Source: Bacteroidales bacterium (GTDB taxonomy: Bacteria; Bacteroidota; Bacteroidia; Bacteroidales; M50B96). From it: a stretch of DNA of 57,707 nt. Both the position numbers and the translations under genes were made by a program. Below, piece by piece: positions 51,277 to 57,707 of the stretch (positions are counted from its first letter, which is position 1; the number at the start of each line of letters is the position of its first letter). The notes under the pieces are model-generated. The model made no database searches. It was not told the origin of the DNA and saw nothing but the letters and a program-made list of their open reading frames with translations. Location of the stretch: the NCBI GenBank assembly GCA_021740905.1, contig JAIOYV010000043.1, forward strand, positions 1-57,707. The letters are read 5' to 3'.

Positions 51277-51353
51277 GATCCGCAGGAATATCAAGACAAA
51301 AGGATGGAGTGATAAAGCAATATCAATGAAGATCTTGACGAACCTACGGATCA
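51277..51353. repeat. ~75-bp element with inverted ends, copy 1
   Basis: Begins GATCCGCAGG and ends CCTACGGATC-A; internal blocks 'GGATGGAGTGATAAAGCAATA' vary slightly between copies. The ends are imperfect inverted repeats. Confidence 0.8.
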
Positions 51354-51413
51354 AATCTAAAATGATTCTAAAAGCACTTATGAGAGCGAATTTACCAATA
51401 ATTAAATAGAAGA

Positions 51414-51488
51414 GATCCGCAGGAACACCAAATAGAGGGAGAAGTGATTCAGCAATATCAATGAAGAATTTGATGAACCTACGGATCA
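51414..51488. repeat. ~75-bp element with inverted ends, copy 2
   Basis: Same layout; internal GAGGGAGAAGTGATTCAGCA and GATGAACCTACGGATCA. It lies 137 bp after the start of copy 1. Confidence 0.8.
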
Positions 51489-51552
51489 ATCTGTGATTAC
51501 AGGATTTTTTTAAGCTTTCAAAGAATCGTTTGAGTTTGAGTTTGTTTCATAA

Positions 51553-51626
51553 GATCCGCAGGAACATCAATGGAGGGAGAAGTGATTCAGCAATATAAAT
51601 GTGGATATTGAGGAACCTGCGAATCA
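51553..51626. repeat. ~75-bp element with inverted ends, copy 3
   Basis: Shares GATCCGCAGGAACATCAA and GAGGGAGAAGTGATTCAGCA with copy 2; ends GAACCTGCGAATCA. It lies 139 bp after the start of copy 2. Confidence 0.8.
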
Positions 51627-51670
51627 TATTTTGGGATTTAAGAATTAAGTCGGATATTTTTTAGTTAAGA

Positions 51671-52426
51671 TTATTTAATGCTTTCTAATATTTCACGTGC
51701 ATTTTTTTGATACTTCGACCCGGTGTTGATAATCTCCAGGAGTATTTTTTTGGCTTTTTCATTATCGCCAGTATCTAAGTAGATCAAGCTCTTGTACCAT
51801 TGCAATTCTTGATCGAAGATGTTTTCTTTTGTTTCTGTTTTCATAAAACATTCAAGTGCTTTTTCAGGTTGATTTGACATTAGATAGCTCACACCTCCAT
51901 AGAATAATACATTAAAATTCTCAGCTTCGGTTTCTAACAGATCATCAAAGATCTGGGCTGCTTGTTTGTACTGTCCTGCATCGTATAAGAGCATTGCATC
52001 CGAAATTTTGCTCTCGACCGATCGTCCTCGGCTGCGCTGCATAAAGTAATTGGCTGGTGGCTCAAAATATTCGTGTGTATAGGGTAAAGTGGAAGCAATT
52101 TCTCCGTTGTCGAATTCATTATCGCCGGAACTAAGGAAACTGAAATAGGATACCAGGATAATGGCTACGGCTGCTGCTGCTGACAGAACACGGATCATAA
52201 ATACCTTTCTTACTTCTTTGGAGACCTTTTGTTTTTCTTCCATTTCGGCAAACTTCCTTCGCCACCGATTGTCTTCGTGCACCTGGATAAGATTGATGAT
52301 TTTGCGATGCCCTTCCAATTCTTCGGCAAACTCAGTATCGGTAGCTATTCTTTCTTCAACCGATTTCATCCCTGCATCGTCGAGATGCCCTAGTAAGTAG
52401 TCATCTATAATATCGAATTTGTCCAT
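51671..52426 (-). CDS. Membrane TPR protein, putative anti-sigma factor
   Basis: 251 residues. Cytoplasmic start 'IIDDYLLGHLDDAGMKSVEERI' resembles the 'YLLGxL' start of ECF anti-sigma factors, but the zinc HxxxCxxC motif is absent. One TM helix (about 78-98) is followed by a periplasmic TPR region (about 130-250, 'AMLLYDAGQYKQAAQIFDDLL', 'NEKAKKILLEIINTG'). It follows the sigma gene by 2 bp, so co-translation is expected. It may hold the sigma factor in an inactive state and sense an envelope ligand through the TPRs. Confidence 0.75.
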   Translation of the reverse strand: MDKFDIIDDYLLGHLDDAGMKSVEERIATDTEFAEELEGHRKIINLIQVHEDNRWRRKFAEMEEKQKVSKEVRKVFMIRVLSAAAAVAIILVSYFSFLSSGDNEFDNGEIASTLPYTHEYFEPPANYFMQRSRGRSVESKISDAMLLYDAGQYKQAAQIFDDLLETEAENFNVLFYGGVSYLMSNQPEKALECFMKTETKENIFDQELQWYKSLIYLDTGDNEKAKKILLEIINTGSKYQKNAREILESIK

Positions 52427-52428
52427 TT

Positions 52429-52986
52429 TTAATTAAATAATTTGTACTGTACTTCAACTAATTTTATCATACTCTTTAACTGGCTCATACACTTCGATTT
52501 TTGGTTCCTGACCGAATCGAGGCTGGAATAATTCAACCAGCTTTGTATTTGCTTCATGCTCCGATGGTCGTAATAGTACAATTTCAGTAGTTTGTAACAT
52601 CGCTTTGGCAAGTGGTTTTCAATCAATCCAAGTAAAATTTCACTTTGTTCGGTTTGCGATATTTCTACATCTTCTTCTGAAAGTTTGTCCTTGTAATTAC
52701 TAATATCTTCGTCTGGTTTCTTTTTTATGTGCTGTATCAGTAGGTTTCGGCCTATCCCAAAGAGGTAGGTTTTTATACTACTTTCGATATTTTGAAGTTT
52801 GCCGCTAACTACGTTGCTTCTGAATTCGAGCAACAGATCGGTGAATAAGTCTTTTGCGGTTTCTACATCAACTTTAAAGTTTTTTCTTGCATATTTTACA
52901 AACTCCTCTTTATAATTTAGGTACAAATTTCCAAGTTCTTCTTCATCTCCATTCCTGATATTTGATAGTACTTTTGATTTAATCAT
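52429..52986 (-). CDS. ECF-like sigma-70 family factor
   Basis: 185 residues with sigma region 2 (about 20-85, 'ETAKDLFTDLLLEFRSNVVS', 'IKTYLFGIGRNLLIQHIKK') and region 4 (about 115-170, 'HLPKRCYKLLKLYYYDHRSMKQIQSWL'). It fits the Bacteroidota ECF-like group. The next gene downstream (2 bp) encodes a TPR membrane protein that may be its anti-sigma, and the response regulator lies 24 bp upstream. Confidence 0.85.
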   Translation of the reverse strand: MIKSKVLSNIRNGDEEELGNLYLNYKEEFVKYARKNFKVDVETAKDLFTDLLLEFRSNVVSGKLQNIESSIKTYLFGIGRNLLIQHIKKKPDEDISNYKDKLSEEDVEISQTEQSEILLGLIENHLPKRCYKLLKLYYYDHRSMKQIQSWLNYSSLDSVRNQKSKCMSQLKSMIKLVEVQYKLFN

Positions 52987-53010
52987 AGCCGCTTTTATTT
53001 GATGTTGAAT

Positions 53011-53391
53011 TTAAAACTTTAATCCAACTTTTGCAAATTCGGTTTCTAATTGATCGTTCGAAACCGGCTTTGATAAAAAACCATTCATGCCTATCGAGAA
53101 ACAGCGTTCCTTTTCACCGTCGAGCACATTTGATGTTACAGCAACTATTGGGACGTTTTTTTTTATCGTTTGTCTAATTTCCACAGTAGCATCAAAACCG
53201 CTCATTACAGGCATCATCAAATCCATCAGTATCAAATCATAATCATTGTTTTTATTCGCATCAACTGCTTCTTTTCCATTTAAGGCAACACATACAGTAT
53301 GTCCATTTCTTTCCAATATTTTCCTCAGCAAAAATTGATTTACTACATTATCCTCAACGACTAATATGGTCAAACTTCTCTTACTCATCAA
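53011..53391 (-). CDS. Single-domain response regulator (REC only)
   Basis: 126 residues forming one receiver domain. The phospho-acceptor is D57 (LILMDLMMP), with acidic pair E13/D14 and lysine K108 (LSKPV). No output domain. It is similar to the receiver domains of hybrid kinases (CheY/BarA-type). The initiator may be the second ATG (53388). First gene of the operon with the sigma factor; no histidine kinase is in the window. Confidence 0.88.
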   Translation of the reverse strand: MMSKRSLTILVVEDNVVNQFLLRKILERNGHTVCVALNGKEAVDANKNNDYDLILMDLMMPVMSGFDATVEIRQTIKKNVPIVAVTSNVLDGEKERCFSIGMNGFLSKPVSNDQLETEFAKVGLKF

Positions 53392-53532
53392 CGGTTCTGA
53401 ACTTGTCTCTGTCTATTAGTGTAAAATCTTGGGCGAATATAACCCTAACAAAGAATTATTTTCTTCAAGAAGCATTTAATGAAATGAAAATCAGGAAGAA
53501 AAAATTGCATTTTTTTTATTGTATAAAGTTGG

Positions 53533-53540
53533 TAATTTTG
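53533..53540 (+). promoter_or_regulatory. -7-like TAATTTTG before the CHAT gene
   Basis: Matches TAnnTTTG, 45 bp before the start codon. A TTG at 53505-53507 would give a 25-bp spacer, longer than preferred. Confidence 0.35.
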
Positions 53541-53584
53541 AGCATTGGGGAAATCGAAAATTTTTTAGGCCGTAATTTGTGTAA

Positions 53585-56500
53585 TTGGTGAAAAATATAA
53601 AACCTATATTATGTTCATGGCAAAGGAATATCTTGGTGCTTGGTATTTCATTGCTTGTATTTTCTTGTGGGTTGAATAGAACGAATCGAGCTTTTACCTT
53701 TTATGCTGAAGCTGTTGAAAATTATAACAACTGGCAGTATGATAAATCAATATCCGGTTTTAGGCAGTTTCTGGGAATAGCCCAGACCGAAAAGTCGATA
53801 CCCGATAGCATGGTTTTCAAGGCTACCTATTATTTGGCCAGATGTTCCTCGGCATGCGGAAGTGCTCAGACAGCGAATGACTTATATGATAGTGCTTTGG
53901 TAAAGGCCGAACAGCGAAAAGATAACAAGGTATTATGTAGATTGTTGTTGGATTATGGCGAGCACTTACTTTCTGTTCTGGATTCTCAAAAAGCAATTGG
54001 TCTGATTTACAAAGCCAAGGAAATAGCCAGGCAAAGCTCTTCGGACGAATTATCGTTCCAAGCCAATCTTTTATTAGCTCAATACCGACGTATACAATAT
54101 CGCTTTGCTGACGAAAAGAGTATTCTTGACTCCCTCTCTAACATTGTTCAGTCTTTGAAAAAGCCTGAACTAAAATTTTCATTGGCTTTGGAATTTGCAT
54201 TGTATTACGAAAGCATCCTCCATTTTCCCGAATCGGAATTACATGCTTTGCAGGCCTTGTCCATTGCTCGATCGATTGACAAGAAGGCATATCTTGCTGA
54301 GGCATATTATACATTGGGTAGGGCAAAGCTGGTTAACAAAACCATTGATGATCTGCCCGATGTTCTCGATTCGGCCTTCTATTATTTCAATACTATCAAT
54401 CAGCCACGAAGAGTAACCCAGACAAAAGTCCTACAAATAAGATATTACCTTTACAGTTCGCAGTTCAATAAATCATTCGCCGAAATAAACCTTGTTGAGC
54501 CTATACTGATCCAGTCGAACGATACTTTTAATTTGGCCGAACTAGTTTTTTATAAAGCTGATATTTATAAGAATTGGAAAAATTTTGACGAAGAGCTTCG
54601 ATTGCTCGAACAGGCTGAAATGTTGGCGCAAAAGTCATTGAACCAGGGTGTTTTATTGAAGACACAGGAACGATTGGCCGATCGATATTTCGATGCAAAA
54701 AATGAGTCGGTTAGTTTTGACTATATCAATAATTCAATAGCCAAAAGCAGAATTCACAAATTTTTATTTGGTGAGTTCCATGGCCTGATTGACATGAAAT
54801 ATTTTTATCAGAAAAAGAAAGACTATGCGATGGCAAATGTCTATCTTGATAGTGCATACGCACTGGCTAATAACAATTTACTAACGCAGCTTTTTTCTAA
54901 TGTATTTACCCAAAAAGCCAGTATTTCGTATTACAAAAGCAAATTCGAAGAGGCCATTGATTTGTATAAGAAAGCCCTTTCTTTTGATAGTCTTTATAGT
55001 TCGCAATGGGAAATTGGTATTAATCTTTTTAATGTCTCGATGAATTTTGCACAGCTTGAGCAAAATGATGAGTCGGAGCAATATTTTCAAAATGCAGCCA
55101 ATATTTTCGAACAATCAGGGAACAAAGTAATGGCTTCCAGATTATATGAAATTAAGGCGAAGTTATTTTATATGAAAGCTAAAAAGAATGGGCACGATGT
55201 CGACCAACTAGCTGAAATGCTGAATAAATCGATAAAATATGCCCTAAAGGCGATCAAGCTGAAAGAAGAAATAAGGTTAACAGCAGATGATGAGTCGAAG
55301 AAAAAATATCTTGATGCCGAGTATGGGATATACCAGATGCTGATTTCGTGCTATAAACAATTGGGCGACTCCGAAGCAGAGTTTGCCGCTATCGAGACCA
55401 GTAAAACCAAATGGTTGGAAGAAAGGATTAACCATAATACCCGGTTGAAACAAAATATCTCGTTGACCGAAATGCAGGCGAGAATTGACGATAAAACCTT
55501 GTTTTTGAGCTTTGCCAAGAGGGTTGAGCATTATTACTATGCCAGTGCCATCGACAAGGATGATTATTTTTCACTATTACTTTATAAGAGCAGATTTGTT
55601 ATTGACAGCCTCAAACAAGTGGAAGGTTTCCTTTCATATCTCGACACTATTTTATCAGTTGATGATCTCCGGCTTTTTAAAGAACAGTCTAATAACATTG
55701 CTAATGAGTTGCAGTTTCTCAAGGAGGTCTTTTTTCATTTTATTAATTACTACCGCGACCTCATCCAGCAAAACTCCCACGATCCTATACAGAAAAAAGA
55801 TTTTTATTGTGCAAGCAAAGCATTGTACCGATTCCTGATAAGTCCCTTCAAACAGCAACTTCAAGGCAAAGAAAAAATTATTATCATTCCCGATGGATTG
55901 TTGGGTTTTATCCCTTTCGAAACCCTGATAAACGATGAGGGAAAATACCTGATCGAAGATTTCGATATCCAATATATCCAGTCGGCAAGTGTGTGGAATA
56001 TGCTGAATGAAAGGAAATATGAAAACAGGCCAATGGAAATAATCGCATTTGGTGGTGCCGAATACGGGAAAGAGGATTTTACACGGCCTTTGTATGCCGA
56101 TGCAACACCCTCGCCGGCTACAAACAGTGATGTAATGAGATTAAGGAGAGATGTTTATAGTGCGTATGGCTATGATAAATTCATAGATATACCTGGAAGC
56201 CTAAGCGAAATTGAGAATATCTCGGAAGAATTCAGCAAAAAGAAAATCTATGCGGGAAAGAAAGTCACAGAATCGCTCATAAAAGAACTATCGGAAGAAA
56301 ACAAATTGGGCAAATATAAAATAATCCATTTTTCTACACATGGTATTTTTATCCCAGAGCATCCCAATATGTCGGCCATTGTACTGCCGCCGGGAAAGAA
56401 CGAAGAAGACGGTTTTCTTACTGCCGACGAAATCGCCATGCTTAGGTTGAATGCTGATTTTGTCAACCTTTCGGCCTGCGAAACAGGATTGGGTAAAATT

Positions 56501-56758
56501 TATGAGGGCGAAGGTGTGGTAGGAATTGCACAATCTTTTGTCATTGCCGGTGCCAATGCCCTTTCAGTTTCGTTGTGGCAAGTGGCCGATAATTCTACTT
56601 CCTTATTTATGACTGAACTATACAAAATGGTGAAGGACGAAAATATTAGCTATGCCACAGCCATGAACCGGATAAAACGGAAATTTATTAAAGGTGAATA
56701 CCACAAAGCGCTTGATCTGCCTTACTTTTGGGCCCCTTTTGTGTATTATGGCAAATAG
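53585..56758 (+). CDS. TPR-CHAT caspase-like lipoprotein
   Basis: 1057 residues. A non-ATG start (TTG at 53585 or GTG at 53588) opens a signal peptide with lipobox (LLVFSC, C28). About 600 residues of TPR repeats follow (about 35-620), then a C-terminal CHAT domain (about 770-1055). The catalytic pair is His919 (FSTHGIF) and Cys965 (LSACETGLG), both intact, so peptidase activity is possible. Cytosolic TPR-CHAT proteases act in type III-E CRISPR and other immunity systems; this one is predicted to be exported and lipid-anchored. It is divergent from the response-regulator/sigma/anti-sigma operon, which suggests a functional link. Confidence 0.88.
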   Translation: MVKNIKPILCSWQRNILVLGISLLVFSCGLNRTNRAFTFYAEAVENYNNWQYDKSISGFRQFLGIAQTEKSIPDSMVFKATYYLARCSSACGSAQTANDLYDSALVKAEQRKDNKVLCRLLLDYGEHLLSVLDSQKAIGLIYKAKEIARQSSSDELSFQANLLLAQYRRIQYRFADEKSILDSLSNIVQSLKKPELKFSLALEFALYYESILHFPESELHALQALSIARSIDKKAYLAEAYYTLGRAKLVNKTIDDLPDVLDSAFYYFNTINQPRRVTQTKVLQIRYYLYSSQFNKSFAEINLVEPILIQSNDTFNLAELVFYKADIYKNWKNFDEELRLLEQAEMLAQKSLNQGVLLKTQERLADRYFDAKNESVSFDYINNSIAKSRIHKFLFGEFHGLIDMKYFYQKKKDYAMANVYLDSAYALANNNLLTQLFSNVFTQKASISYYKSKFEEAIDLYKKALSFDSLYSSQWEIGINLFNVSMNFAQLEQNDESEQYFQNAANIFEQSGNKVMASRLYEIKAKLFYMKAKKNGHDVDQLAEMLNKSIKYALKAIKLKEEIRLTADDESKKKYLDAEYGIYQMLISCYKQLGDSEAEFAAIETSKTKWLEERINHNTRLKQNISLTEMQARIDDKTLFLSFAKRVEHYYYASAIDKDDYFSLLLYKSRFVIDSLKQVEGFLSYLDTILSVDDLRLFKEQSNNIANELQFLKEVFFHFINYYRDLIQQNSHDPIQKKDFYCASKALYRFLISPFKQQLQGKEKIIIIPDGLLGFIPFETLINDEGKYLIEDFDIQYIQSASVWNMLNERKYENRPMEIIAFGGAEYGKEDFTRPLYADATPSPATNSDVMRLRRDVYSAYGYDKFIDIPGSLSEIENISEEFSKKKIYAGKKVTESLIKELSEENKLGKYKIIHFSTHGIFIPEHPNMSAIVLPPGKNEEDGFLTADEIAMLRLNADFVNLSACETGLGKIYEGEGVVGIAQSFVIAGANALSVSLWQVADNSTSLFMTELYKMVKDENISYATAMNRIKRKFIKGEYHKALDLPYFWAPFVYYGK

Positions 56759-56988
56759 TTTTGGTTTCGTGTCTCGTAATCTTTTTTTACCACATGAAGG
56801 ATGGATGAAAAAAATGTGTGATTTCGAGTCCGGTGCCGAAGACTGAGGCCTGAATACTGCGAACTGGGGACTACTTCCTATGGATCATCAACAAAAACCG
56901 CGTTTATGTGTCTGAACAAAAAATCGCCAACCAGGTATCAGTAAATGATGAAATTTCGTTTCTTTGTGAGAAATAAATTTTAATACCC

Positions 56989-57444
56989 ATGAAAAGGCTA
57001 CATTCAGTACTGTTCATATTATTATCGGCAATCATATTGGTTTCTTGCTCAAAAGAAAAGATTTTATCCAAACGTCTCGAAGGAATGTGGGATATTGATG
57101 TATATCAAAAAATAGTATATGGCGACGGAACTCCTTTGCCTCCGCCAGAGTCAGGTACTGCCGGGAATGCTGGGAAATTTGAATTTTTCTCGGATGGAAA
57201 AGGCCAATTCAATGTGATTAAAGACCTGGGCCAGGACATGTATTTTGGAGAGGACGATTTTCTCTGGACCAACACGAGCGAATCGGTTTCTATTAGGACC
57301 ACAACAGGAGGCACCAAAAAATTTGAAGTGGTGACCAACAAAAAAGATAAAATGGTCTGGGAACGGACCCAAATTTATAGTTACTCTGGTGGTCAACACG
57401 GCGTAAGTTACACTATGGAAGAGCGTATTACCCTTCTGAAATAG
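56989..57444 (+). CDS. Lipocalin-like putative lipoprotein
   Basis: 151 residues. Signal peptide with lipobox (IILVSC, C20), then 'KRLEGMWDIDVYQKIVYGDG', a start typical of small Bacteroidota lipocalin-like proteins, and several beta-strands to the end. No ligand is indicated. 230 bp separate it from the CHAT gene; that gap holds a 17-bp sequence (GGATGAAAAAAATGTGT at about 56803) also present near 46779. Confidence 0.65.
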   Translation: MKRLHSVLFILLSAIILVSCSKEKILSKRLEGMWDIDVYQKIVYGDGTPLPPPESGTAGNAGKFEFFSDGKGQFNVIKDLGQDMYFGEDDFLWTNTSESVSIRTTTGGTKKFEVVTNKKDKMVWERTQIYSYSGGQHGVSYTMEERITLLK

Positions 57445-57458
57445 TATATCCCGGTTTA

Positions 57459-57486
57459 CCCTACAAAGCTTTAGGTATAAGGGCAG
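57459..57486. repeat. Dispersed repeat with AAGCTTTAG core, copy 3
   Basis: CCCTACAAAGCTTTAGGTATAAGGGCAG shows the same frame as the copies at 4819 and 36882 with several substitutions (bases quoted only as the key parts CCCTAC..AAGCTTTAG..GGGCAG). Confidence 0.65.
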
Positions 57487-57533
57487 TGTCTCAGTCTTCA
57501 GTCACCAGTCTTCAGCCAGTAACTAGTAAAACT

Positions 57534-57568
57534 GGTAACCAGTAACCAGTAACCAGTAACCAGCAACT
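57534..57568. repeat. AGTAACC tandem repeat
   Basis: Four perfect or near-perfect copies of the 7-bp unit AGTAACC just before the insertion-sequence edge. Related degenerate units continue on both sides. Confidence 0.75.
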
Positions 57569-57591
57569 AGCAACTGTCTTTTCATAATATA

Positions 57592-57707
57592 GGTTGACAC
57601 GAAGTTTAGTTGAAAACTTTCGTAAATTAGCTAAAATGAAAAGTCAACGAAAAGAGAGGAGGACATTCAGCACAGCTTTCAAGAAAGAGAAAGTTGGGTT
57701 GTTTGAC
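57592..57707 (+). mobile_element. Left edge of an insertion sequence (IS3-like), truncated by window end
   Basis: GGTTGACACGAAGTTTAGTTGA opens what looks like the end of an IS (TGACACGAAG-type terminus); a transposase ORF starts 45 bp inside. The right end and the inverted partner lie outside the window. Confidence 0.5.
57636..57707 (+). CDS. Transposase N-terminus (partial, OrfA/HTH type)
   Basis: 24 codons are visible: MKSQRKERRTFSTAFKKEKV and on. 'RRTFSTAFKKEKVGLFD' is the start of the IS3-family OrfA helix-turn-helix. The gene continues past the window end. Intactness cannot be judged. Confidence 0.65.
   Translation, partial: MKSQRKERRTFSTAFKKEKVGLFD

Larger units (their letters stand above)
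50997..51670. other. 674-bp repeat-rich non-coding region
   Basis: Contains a 9-bp inverted pair AATCTGTGG/CCACAGATT (51187-51195 and 51231-51239) and three copies of a ~75-bp element. An ORF at 51094-51489 on the minus strand runs straight through two of the repeats and is not taken as a gene. Confidence 0.75.

Noticed and set aside
51094-51489. 131-codon hydrophobic ORF on the minus strand downstream of the TPR operon
   Set aside because: It reads through two copies of the ~75-bp repeat, and its repeated peptide (RRFIKFFIDIA / RRFVKIFIDIA) is only a translation of repeated DNA.
56803-56819. 17-bp identity GGATGAAAAAAATGTGT shared with about 46779-46795
   Set aside because: Too short and too A-rich to call an element from two copies.
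1-57707. tRNA and rRNA genes
   Set aside because: Intergenic regions were scanned by eye for T-loop and clover-leaf patterns; none was found, but a program such as a tRNA covariance search was not available.

Overview
The window looks like a piece of a Bacteroidota chromosome, most likely from the marine, sediment or wastewater Bacteroidales/Cytophagia-type assemblage. Five large secreted proteins end in, or carry, type IX secretion (T9SS) C-terminal sorting domains. Several upstream regions hold the Bacteroidota promoter form TTG-N19/20-TAnnTTTG. The base composition is moderately AT-rich and the intergenic regions are full of short palindromic repeats. Finer taxonomy is inference. 2-oxoglutarate dehydrogenase together with a hybrid cluster protein suggests a facultative, low-oxygen lifestyle.

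Layout. Positions 273-5908 (minus strand) hold a secreted SBBP-repeat T9SS protein, a LolC/E-type permease, a methyltransferase, RbfA and a K+ channel. Positions 5964-12841 (minus strand) form one long gene set: a YbjN/Tir-chaperone-like protein, PspA, a DUF4178 protein, a Ser/Arg-rich lipoprotein, a double-DUF350 membrane protein, a membrane-fused spermidine synthase, a short SpeD and a rhomboid protease. A four-helix-bundle (23S intervening-sequence type) gene bracketed by perfect 32-bp inverted repeats sits inside it. Positions 13100-18157 encode a giant gingipain-type protease. Positions 18664-22400 carry a cupin, a TMTC-like TPR glycosyltransferase-fold protein, a VapBC-type pair and a probable Fic remnant.

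Positions 22440-27052 look like a sulfonolipid (capnine) synthesis locus: cysteate/threonine-synthase-like enzyme, APS-reductase-like enzyme, cysteate acyltransferase-like alpha-oxoamine synthase and a divergent SDR ketoreductase, followed by a two-domain VOC protein. Positions 28285-30288 hold small lipoproteins and an Rpn/PD-(D/E)XK protein. Positions 30399-33797 are a nitrosative-stress-type module (Hcp, Fe-S protein, Rrf2 regulator) with a shared candidate operator. Positions 34110-45413 carry C1 and S8 proteases and a third T9SS protein around a Crp/Fnr regulator and a NifX-like / thioredoxin-like / TrxB / TrxA cluster. The leader of trxB holds an unusual array of covarying mini-hairpins.

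Positions 45875-50996 hold another Crp/Fnr regulator and the 2-oxoglutarate dehydrogenase E2 and E1 genes. Positions 50997-51670 are non-coding, with three copies of a ~75-bp element with inverted ends. Positions 51671-56758 are a signalling unit: a response regulator, a sigma-70 family factor and a membrane TPR/anti-sigma-like protein in one operon, divergent from a 1057-residue TPR-CHAT lipoprotein. The window ends in the left edge of an insertion sequence.

The best candidates for undescribed biology are the inverted-repeat-bounded four-helix-bundle element, the coupling of polyamine synthesis to a PspA-type envelope module, the sulfonolipid locus with its variant APS reductase, the covarying mini-hairpin array before trxB, and the sigma/anti-sigma/REC/CHAT module. 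All calls come from reading the sequence; no database search was run.
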